From Fundicoccus culcitae (GTDB lineage: Bacteria > Bacillota > Bacilli > Lactobacillales > Aerococcaceae), in the NCBI RefSeq assembly GCF_024661895.1, contig NZ_CP102453.1, forward strand, positions 1,550,001 to 1,614,000: a stretch of 64,000 nucleotides of DNA, read 5' to 3'. Made by a program: the position numbers and the translations under genes. Positions 57,748 to 64,000 of this stretch are shown piece by piece. Positions within the stretch are counted from its first letter, which is position 1. Each line of letters starts with the position of its first letter. The notes below the pieces were generated by a model. It made no database searches. It had not been told where the DNA came from and saw nothing but the letters and a program-made list of their open reading frames with translations.

Positions 57748-58740
57748 TTATAATATCATCTTCCAGGGGCTTTCTTGCATGACTAACCACCTTAACCCCA
57801 TGGTAACAGACGCCTGAAAATCTTCCACAAAGTATATGGCAGGGATATTTATTTGGTTGGGTAAGAGGGAGTTTTCAATGGGAAGTCGGCTGAGCGGGCC
57901 GGCTCTGACCACGAAAGCGCCCGGAGCTATCACGGCATTATAAATGGCTAAGATTTCCAGTACACTTTCGGTCATGGCCTGTTCATCGGCCGGTGGCTGC
58001 GCATCAATTAAATGCGGGAGGTATTTCGCTTCACCGGCCAGATTGTGACGGCCTTCAACGAGTGTCCCCTGAGAAAAAATACTAATGCCCGGCATACTGT
58101 TTTCCGGATAAAAAATCCCCACCACGGTATTATCAAGACTTAAATGATGCAAACGACTGTAGCCAATCGTCATTAAATGCGCATCGTTTTGAATCCGAAC
58201 AGGGATATCAGTAAGGGTCGCTAGAGCTGCCTCAATATTCCAGCCATCAAACAAATCGCCCCAGCTGGACACCACCACCCCTTGGTAAATTTTCCCAGGT
58301 AGCGACAGACCAATTTGCGCTAAGTTCTCTACTTGTTTTAAAAAATGCTGGACATGCGTCAGCAATTCATTTAAATCAACCTGGTTAAATGGCCTTTTGG
58401 CTTCATACTTAACGGTCCCTTTTAGGTTAACGATTTGACCAAAAAGAATCAATTTGCGGTCATCGGCCGTTTTTTCTTCTTGAATACTCAGCAATAAATC
58501 ATGTTGCAGATCGTAATTGAAAGCATAGTTCAAGGCCGGTCTGCCTAATGGTTGCTGGACCGCTTCCCCTTCTAATAAAATATTTGCTTCCACCAATTGT
58601 TTAACTAAGGCATTAATCGTAACCACACTTAAGCCCGTTTCTTTAGCCATTTCCGCTTTTATGGCTGTCCCTTTTTCAAACATAAAGGTTTCTAGGCGAT
58701 TGAGGTTCTGTTGGCGGATCAAATTTTGATTTTGTGTCAT
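57748..58740 (-). CDS. ROK-family transcriptional regulator
   Basis: The 330-aa protein joins an N-terminal winged helix (MAKETGLSVVTINALVKQLVEANIL) to a ROK sugar-kinase-like domain. The zinc motif of XylR/NagC proteins is not evident and the domain looks diverged, so ligand binding may differ. It diverges from the MFS gene, which may be its target. TTAAATCGATTAA in the gap is a possible operator. The start follows GAGGGGAG. Confidence 0.75.
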   Translation of the reverse strand: MTQNQNLIRQQNLNRLETFMFEKGTAIKAEMAKETGLSVVTINALVKQLVEANILLEGEAVQQPLGRPALNYAFNYDLQHDLLLSIQEEKTADDRKLILFGQIVNLKGTVKYEAKRPFNQVDLNELLTHVQHFLKQVENLAQIGLSLPGKIYQGVVVSSWGDLFDGWNIEAALATLTDIPVRIQNDAHLMTIGYSRLHHLSLDNTVVGIFYPENSMPGISIFSQGTLVEGRHNLAGEAKYLPHLIDAQPPADEQAMTESVLEILAIYNAVIAPGAFVVRAGPLSRLPIENSLLPNQINIPAIYFVEDFQASVTMGLRWLVMQESPWKMIL

Positions 58741-58894
58741 TTCGGCTCCCCTCTTTAATTAAATCGATTAATAAACTCATATTAAATATAGTCTATCCCG
58801 TCGGAAAAGTAAATCGGATATTTATTTAATTAACTTAAGTAAGGTTGTTTATTAATTTGAATAAATATGTTATAACTATACTAGAAAGTTTTCC

Positions 58895-58914
58895 AAAGGA
58901 GCTGGATCACCTTT
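58895..58914 (+). promoter_or_regulatory. Shine-Dalgarno sequence in a small hairpin before the MFS gene
   Basis: AAAGG (58,895-58,899) can pair with CCTTT (58,910-58,914) directly before the ATG at 58,916, hiding the ribosome-binding site. The interval GCTGGATCACCT equals part of the 16S rRNA 3' end, which I take as chance or as the reason for the pairing. Confidence 0.35.
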
Positions 58915-58915
58915 T

Positions 58916-60061
58916 ATGTCTATGAAAAAAATAAGCATTTTATCCCTATCAACCGTGACCGGTGCAGCCACAGCCATCACAACCATCATTCCCTTAATGG
59001 TCATCGCTTTTCCTAACCAGAGCCAAGCCGCCGTCGAATCCTTGGTAACCATCGCGAGTTTAAGTGCCTTAGTGACAATTGTGTTCAACGACTGCTTTAC
59101 ACGACGGTTGGGTGTAAAGAAAACCATTTTGTTAGGCTTAATCGGTGCTATTATATTCGGGATTATGCCCTACTTTTTGACGGATTTTTATGCCATTCTG
59201 GCCAGTCGCATCCTCTTGGGCTTAGCCATTGGACTCTATTCGCCACATGCCATTTCCCTGATTTCGTTATCTTATTCCGGCCAAGAACGAACTACGCTAC
59301 TTGGCATGCAGATGGGCATCAGCGGTTTAGGCAACGCCATTTTCCTGTTCGCCGCCGGCATTCTAGCCGCCATTACCTGGCAAACAACCTTTTTCGTCTA
59401 CTTATTAATCGCCTGCGTTGCTTTACTCGTTTTTCGTTTCGTTCCCGAAGTAGACCTGCCCATCGCCCGTAAGAACACACCATCCACCCCAATAAATATC
59501 CCCGTTTTAACGTATAGTCTGCTTTGCTTCATCACTTTTCTGATATTTTGGGGGGTGCAATTAAAATTGCCTTCCCTACTAGTAGAAAAAGGAATTGTCG
59601 CTAGCGAAGCTTCAGGCCTTATTTTAGGCACCATGAATATCGCCGGGATGTTAGCAGGTTTTGCTTTTGGCTCTTGTTACCGCAAAGTGCAAACCCTGTT
59701 GTTGCCGATTGGTTTTATCGGCGCAGCGGTATTTATTTTCAGTATGGTCTATTTGGATGGCTTTGTCAGTCTTTTGATCGTTGTGAATTGCTATAATTTC
59801 ATTTTTTCATTTACGGGTCCAACGATTGTCTTGAAGGTGAATCAGCACGCGTTGGATCATCAGCTCACACAAGCCAACTCGATGGTAACGACGGCTACTA
59901 TCCTCAGTTCATTTGTCGCCCCTTTTGTTTGGAATCCCATTAGTGAATGGGTAGGCGCTGGAGACCAAGCCAGTCTGACCTTGATGATTGTCGGCTTTAG
60001 CGCCTTATGGGTTGGCTTGGTTTTATTAGCCATTTACCGGCCTCGCAGTGCTAGGCGTTAG
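58916..60061 (+). CDS. MFS transporter
   Basis: This 381-aa protein has 12 hydrophobic segments and the MFS loop motif NDCFTRRLGVKKTILLG between helices 2 and 3. It resembles drug or sugar efflux members. The substrate is unknown. It diverges from the ROK-family gene, which probably controls it. The ATG at 58,916 lies 14 bases from AAAGGAG, unusually far, and that site can fold into a hairpin. Two copies of the dispersed motif lie inside the gene (59,491 and 59,723). Confidence 0.85.
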   Translation: MSMKKISILSLSTVTGAATAITTIIPLMVIAFPNQSQAAVESLVTIASLSALVTIVFNDCFTRRLGVKKTILLGLIGAIIFGIMPYFLTDFYAILASRILLGLAIGLYSPHAISLISLSYSGQERTTLLGMQMGISGLGNAIFLFAAGILAAITWQTTFFVYLLIACVALLVFRFVPEVDLPIARKNTPSTPINIPVLTYSLLCFITFLIFWGVQLKLPSLLVEKGIVASEASGLILGTMNIAGMLAGFAFGSCYRKVQTLLLPIGFIGAAVFIFSMVYLDGFVSLLIVVNCYNFIFSFTGPTIVLKVNQHALDHQLTQANSMVTTATILSSFVAPFVWNPISEWVGAGDQASLTLMIVGFSALWVGLVLLAIYRPRSARR

Positions 60062-60245
60062 TTGTGTTCTTTCAGTTGTCGCAAGGCAGAAGTGGAATAT
60101 TACGGCTAGGTTTGTTCCACTTTCCTTACCTGCATCAAATTTTTATGGTGACTATATTAAGTTCCGCCCAAAATATTGCGAGAAAATCGAACGTAAGACC
60201 TAGTGAAACGATTCAATAGCCACCCTCTTGCTGATTTGCTAATGA

Positions 60246-60532
60246 GCGCCAGACAAGTTGATATGAAATTGTCGCGCGCCAGTTATGCGCGAGACAAATT
60301 TATCTAAAGTTGTCGTGCGCCTTAGGAGCGCGAGACAAATTGACCAGAAGTTGTCGCGCGCATCGGGAGCGCCAGACAAGTTGATTCGAAATTGTCGCGC
60401 GCTTGGCTAGCGCGTGCCTTCGGAAGTTCGAGATGGCCTGCGGGACAAGAGCGCGTGTCTTCGAATACTCGGGATGGCCCGTGGCACACGAGCGCGTGCC
60501 TTCCGACGCCTGCGCTTGGCTATCGGGCACTA
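60246..60532. repeat. Array 5: seven GC-rich units at exactly 41 bp
   Basis: GCGC anchors occur at 60,246, 60,287, 60,328, 60,369, 60,410, 60,451 and 60,492. In the first four units TTGTCGCGCGC pairs with GCGCGAGACAA. In the last three the sequence changes (GCGCGTGCCTTC) while the 41-base register is kept. The GC content is far above that of the flanks. It fills most of the gap between the MFS and acetyltransferase genes; no gene is seen in it. Confidence 0.95.
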
Positions 60533-60558
60533 TAAATTGATTAAAGGAGATATTTATT

Positions 60559-61188
60559 TTGGATATGAGGGAACGAATGTTGGATGGGAAGTTGTTTTTG
60601 GATAATTGTCAGGGGTTGGATGGGGAGCGGATGGCGGCGAAGAAGCGGATGGCGGCGTTTAATCGACTGAGTCCGGATGATTATGACCAAATTCGTGCGA
60701 TGAAAGCAGAGATATTTGGTCAAGAAACGGATGTTTTTATTGAGCAGCCTTTTTATTTTACTTATGGGCGTAACATTACGGTTGGCAAGGGGACTTATAT
60801 TAATTACAATTGTAATTTTATTGATGATGGGAAGATTACGATTGGGGACGGCGTTTTGTTTGGGGCGAATGTGACGATTGCGACAGTTGGGCATCCGATT
60901 AATCCGCGTTATCGAAAATTTATGTATACTGATGCCGTTGTCATTGAGGATAATTGTTGGATTGGGGCTGGGGTGATGATTAATCCCGGGGTGACGATTG
61001 GGGAAAATTCGGTAATTGGGTCAGGCAGTGTTGTGACGCGGGACATTCCTGCAAATAGTGTGGCCGTTGGCAATCCGTGCCGCGTGGTTCGTGAGATTAA
61101 TGCCGATGATATGCGTTATTATTACCGTGACCGCTTAATTGATGATGAAGAGTTAAAAACCGTTGAAAAGACAAATCAAACAACCTAA
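60559..61188 (+). CDS. Maltose/galactoside O-acetyltransferase (hexapeptide family)
   Basis: This 209-aa protein begins with the Mac domain (MRERMLDGKLFLDNCQGLDGERMAAKKRMAAFN). A left-handed beta helix follows, with the catalytic His in ATVGHPINPRYRK and GENSVIGSGSVVTRDIPANSVAVGNPCRVV. It transfers acetyl from acetyl-CoA to a sugar hydroxyl. The TTG at 60,559, nine bases after AAAGGAG, is favoured over the ATG at 60,565. The gap between ribosome-binding site and start is a copy of the dispersed motif (GGAGATATTTATTTTGG). Confidence 0.92.
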   Translation: MDMRERMLDGKLFLDNCQGLDGERMAAKKRMAAFNRLSPDDYDQIRAMKAEIFGQETDVFIEQPFYFTYGRNITVGKGTYINYNCNFIDDGKITIGDGVLFGANVTIATVGHPINPRYRKFMYTDAVVIEDNCWIGAGVMINPGVTIGENSVIGSGSVVTRDIPANSVAVGNPCRVVREINADDMRYYYRDRLIDDEELKTVEKTNQTT

Positions 61189-61210
61189 ACTAAATATCAC
61201 TGGAGGTCAG

Positions 61211-62017
61211 ATGATGATAAAATTAATTATTTCAGATTTAGATGGGACATTTTTAAATAGCCACAGTGACTTTGACCGCGATTATTACCGCAAAGTCAAA
61301 GCATTAATGGACGAACAAGATGTAATTTTTGCGGCTTGCACAGGCAAACAATGTGAGCGGGTTGAGGAATTATTTGGTGAGGAATTTGCCAAAGATTTAT
61401 GGATTATGGGTGACAGTGCGACGCGGATTAAACACAAGGGTGTATATGTTTATGAGTCCTTGTTACCTAATGCCATTGGATTGGAAATTATTGACCAATT
61501 AGAAGCTATTGCAACCGACCATGTCATCATCGCTTGTACACCAACAGCGGCTTTTATCAAATCTTCCGTGGCAGAAGCAGAAGCGAAAAAAGTCCGTGGT
61601 TCCTATGCGGTCGTTAAAACCATCGATCAATTACAAGCGATTGAAGAAGATTTTGTTAAAATTACTGTATTTGATCCGCATTTACGATGCTTCGAAACGG
61701 TCAAAGAATTGCAGCCTTTTAAAGAGCGAGCTTACATCGTTGCTTCAGAGGCTGCCTGAATCGATATATCAAATTATGGTGTGCACAAAGGTACGACGGT
61801 GAGTGAACTACAAAAAATACTTAAGGTAACGGCTGATGAAACGATGGCTTTTGGAGATGGCATGAATGATGTGGAGCTGATGGCAAGTGCAAAATATAGC
61901 TTTGCAATGAGTAATGCCTTCGAAGAAACGAAAGCCGCTGCTGCTTTTGTCACCAAGTCAAATGATGAAAACGGCGTTTTGAAAACGATTGAGATGCTAT
62001 TGGATTTGCAAAAGTAG
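61211..62017 (+). pseudogene. Cof-type HAD phosphatase with one in-frame TGA
   Basis: The frame starts at 61,211 or 61,214 behind GGAGG and gives a class IIB HAD hydrolase (LIISDLDGTFLNS, CTGKQ). TGA at 61,757-61,759 interrupts it, and the frame continues unchanged as IDISNYGVHKGTTVSELQK and then FGDGMNDVELMA, so all catalytic motifs are present around the break. Relatives often have Trp before I-D-I, so TGG to TGA is a likely change. It is a recent nonsense mutation or a sequence error. The upstream acetyltransferase is probably co-transcribed. Confidence 0.8.
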
Positions 62018-62147
62018 TTTTTAGTAAATGTAATATTTATAAAAAATTTAAGTAAATATTATTAAAAAAGAACGTTTGTTCCCCTATCAAATTTTCTTAT
62101 CTGATGATATATTTATTTAAAATATATTGTTAAAAGAGGTTAAAGGC

Positions 62148-62318
62148 ATGGACAAAAAATTAAGTGTTGATTCGAATAAAGAAGAAATCCGTATCGATGA
62201 AGGTAATGGTCAACAATTCACGATTGAAGTGGAAGAATTGATTGAAGAACTTGAAAATATCGGGGATTACGAAGGAATTAAAGAAGTCGAAAAAGACATC
62301 GAAGAAATGGGCAATTAA
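62148..62318 (+). CDS. Small acidic protein, 56 aa, function unknown
   Basis: An ATG at 62,148 behind AGAGG opens MDKKLSVDSNKEEIRIDEGNG-like sequence (split here for length) rich in Glu and Asp, ending in KEVEKDIEEMGN. The C-terminal half is predicted helical. No family is recognised. A terminator follows directly, so it is a monocistronic gene and probably real. Confidence 0.65.
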   Translation: MDKKLSVDSNKEEIRIDEGNGQQFTIEVEELIEELENIGDYEGIKEVEKDIEEMGN

Positions 62319-62344
62319 TCGCTTAATTTTACGTAAACTAAACT

Positions 62345-62386
62345 AAACCTACCTAATGAATTCTGCGGGAATTATTAGGTAGGTTT
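62345..62386 (+). terminator. Terminator after the small acidic protein
   Basis: AAACCTACCTAAT (62,345-62,357) pairs exactly with ATTAGGTAGGTTT (62,374-62,386), followed by TAATTTTG. Confidence 0.8.
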
Positions 62387-62457
62387 TAATTTTGCGTAGA
62401 TGTCAGAGAAACGACTGTATGTAGGCAGTGGATGCGTGTTATTCGGATTGCTATCTT

Positions 62458-62501
62458 TTCAAATAATTGGGTTTTATTTTGAATAATCCCAATTATTTGA
62501 A
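62458..62501. other. Perfect 14-bp palindromic hairpin in the gap before manA
   Basis: TTCAAATAATTGGG (62,458-62,471) pairs with CCCAATTATTTGAA (62,488-62,501). A copy of the dispersed motif lies at 62,595. Apart from these and the terminator, the 428-base gap 62,319-62,746 shows no gene. Confidence 0.6.
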
Positions 62502-62746
62502 TTAGGATTCTAAAAAAAGTGTCAGTCAGCTTTCTTCCCCACACTCACTTCTTTTCCCTGCCATTCACCAGATTTTGGCGGAGATAGTTTTTTTGCGATA
62601 TTTATTCAATTTATAGATTGAAAAAAAGTTCTAATTAATAAAGTTATCTCCCACAACCTTTATTTTGTCCGCATATTAAAGTAATTAATCAAGATGATTA
62701 AATCCAAGGGCTTTGTTAATATAAGATTAGAAAGCGAGGTTATTTT

Positions 62747-63703
62747 ATGGAACCTATTTTTTTAAAGCCTGCATTTCAAGAGAAAATATGGGGAGGTAAT
62801 AAGTTAAGCACAGAGTTCCACTTGGACATTCCAAGTGAACATACGGGTGAAGCTTGGGTCATCAGTGCCCATCCCAACGGCTTATCCTATGTCAAAAGTC
62901 CAGCAAAATATCAAGGTCAATCGCTAAGCCGTTTGTATGAAGAGGTACCGCAAATATTTGGCCCTCATCATCCAGAGCCATTTCCTTTACTCGTAAAGAT
63001 ACTTGATGCAAGAGAAGATTTATCTATTCAAGTCCACCCAAATGATGATTATGCTAAAGAACATGAGGGTCCTGAAGAACTTGGAAAGACTGAGTGTTGG
63101 TACGTCATTTCTGCGGATGAAGGGGCAAGTATTGTATATGGCCATCATGCTAAAACCGTTGAAGAATTTAAAGAGTATATCCATACAGGAAATCTAACTA
63201 ACGTTTTTCGAGAAATCCCTGTAAAAGCCGGCGATTTTTTTGATGTTCCGGCAGGAACGATTCACGCTATCGGTGGAGGGATTACCATCTTGGAAACTCA
63301 ACAAAGTTCGGATACGACTTACCGTGTTTATGACTTTGATCGTATTGATGATGAAGGTAAACTGCGAGAATTACATTTGAATCAAGTGGAAGATGTTACC
63401 CTATTCCCACATCGTGATAGTCCATATACAAATCAAGCCCTTATTCTTGAAAAGAATCAATTGGTTAAGTTAATGTCTAATGAGTATTTTAATGTATACA
63501 AAGTTGAAGTAGATAGTCAAGTTGATGTCCCACTTGAATTAAATTACTACTTAGCAACTGTCATTGATGGTGAAGGTTTACTAGTAGTTGATGAGAAAAG
63601 TTATGACTTACCTTTGGCGGAATCATTTATATTACCTTACGGCACAGAATCAATGACACTAAAAGGAAATTTCAGTCTTATTATATCAAGCCCTAATTAT
63701 TGA
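62747..63703 (+). CDS. manA: Mannose-6-phosphate isomerase, class I
   Basis: This 318-aa zinc enzyme interconverts mannose-6-phosphate and fructose-6-phosphate. The signatures are FQEKIWGGNKL, SIQVHPNDDYAKEHE (zinc Gln and His), KTECWYV and GTIHAIGGGITILE (zinc His). The length fits the Gram-positive short form. The start follows GCGAGG. It precedes a PRD-type regulator gene by 25 bases, suggesting a mannose or other PTS-sugar locus continuing to the right. Confidence 0.95.
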   Translation: MEPIFLKPAFQEKIWGGNKLSTEFHLDIPSEHTGEAWVISAHPNGLSYVKSPAKYQGQSLSRLYEEVPQIFGPHHPEPFPLLVKILDAREDLSIQVHPNDDYAKEHEGPEELGKTECWYVISADEGASIVYGHHAKTVEEFKEYIHTGNLTNVFREIPVKAGDFFDVPAGTIHAIGGGITILETQQSSDTTYRVYDFDRIDDEGKLRELHLNQVEDVTLFPHRDSPYTNQALILEKNQLVKLMSNEYFNVYKVEVDSQVDVPLELNYYLATVIDGEGLLVVDEKSYDLPLAESFILPYGTESMTLKGNFSLIISSPNY

Positions 63704-63728
63704 TTCTGTCTAAGAAAGGAAAATGTAT

Positions 63729-64000
63729 ATGAGAATAGAACATAGTTCAATCCGCTTATTGTCTATTCTTTTCGAGACCCCTGAAACAACGACTACAGAA
63801 TTAGCCAAGAAAATGGGAGTGTCTACCAAAACCATTCAGCGATATCTTACAGATATTCTTGAGATTATCGAACATCTATCGATTGATTTAGAGTTAATTA
63901 TTCATCCCAATAAAGGCGTTAAATTATCGGGAGACTTTAACAGCTTTGCACTAGTTATTCAGAAATTAAATCAACTTTCAGTCAATGAAGAAAAGGACCG
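63729..64000 (+). CDS. PRD-type transcriptional regulator/antiterminator, C-terminus outside the window
   Basis: The visible 90 residues begin MRIEHSSIRLLSILFETPE and contain a helix-turn-helix (TTELAKKMGVSTKTIQRYLTDILEII), as in the N-terminus of MtlR/LicR-type PTS regulators. PRD and EII domains would follow beyond the window. The ATG at 63,729 is better spaced from AAAGGA than the ATG at 63,723. The association with manA suggests control by a PTS sugar. Confidence 0.65.
   Translation, partial: MRIEHSSIRLLSILFETPETTTTELAKKMGVSTKTIQRYLTDILEIIEHLSIDLELIIHPNKGVKLSGDFNSFALVIQKLNQLSVNEEKD

Noticed and set aside
58901-58912. Fragment of a 16S rRNA gene
   Set aside because: Only 12 bases match the rRNA 3' end and the flanks are ordinary gene leader.

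Overview
The window looks like a chromosomal segment of a low-GC Gram-positive bacterium, most likely a member of the Lactobacillales (Carnobacteriaceae/Aerococcaceae-like). This rests on strong Shine-Dalgarno sites, use of TTG and GTG starts, Lactobacillales-type AraB, the celB/celA/celC PTS, a DUF3284-like protein, CadD and an AraR of the GntR-LacI type. No rRNA, tRNA, insertion sequence, phage or cas gene was seen. The placement is inferred from protein character only.

Region 1 (1-24,600) is a large arabinan/arabinoside utilisation locus, almost all on the minus strand. It holds two sugar ABC importers: a partial permease with a 970-aa binding protein carrying jelly-roll-like modules, and an AraNPQ-like set. 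No ATPase is encoded, so a shared MsmX-type ATPase is presumed. Its enzymes are GH2, three GH43, two GH51 alpha-L-arabinofuranosidases, a GH27 whose active site fits beta-L-arabinopyranosidase, a GH127 beta-L-arabinofuranosidase, and AraA, AraD and AraB. An AraR-type repressor (26,264-27,349) has recognisable operator boxes at araB and at its own promoter. A second, ArsR-like regulator (6,754-7,704) diverges from the GH43/GH2/transporter branch and is flanked by a perfect 17-bp inverted repeat.

Region 2 (25,000-29,800) holds a NERD-domain protein, araR and two Cof-type HAD phosphatases. It is bracketed by two arrays of the same 32-bp palindrome. Region 3 (29,800-40,800) is a beta-glucoside/cellobiose locus: two GH1, PTS EIIC/EIIB/EIIA, a DUF3284-like protein, a LevR-like regulator with a degenerate AAA+ domain, a GH4 6-phospho-beta-glucosidase, and an RpiR-type regulator interrupted by one in-frame stop.

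Region 4 (42,000-64,000) is housekeeping and accessory: GNAT, cyclase, MerR, DegV, a YflT-like stress protein, HAD proteins, CadD, a secreted fumarate-reductase-like flavoprotein, pyruvate carboxylase, an ABC-2 exporter, ArsC, SRPBCC, ROK, MFS, a hexapeptide acetyltransferase, ManA and a partial PRD-type regulator.

The most unusual content is non-coding. Many intergenic gaps carry tandem arrays of imperfect palindromes. The sequence differs from array to array, but the repeat period is repeatedly 40-41 bp (also 43, 51-52, and 112 = 40+72). A short motif close to GCAGNGATATTTATTTGG is scattered through genes and gaps far more often than composition predicts, and several genes stop inside it. 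A third family of long hairpins shares a CGAACTTTTNAATNATAG-like stem. These three layers are the best candidates for undescribed biology here.
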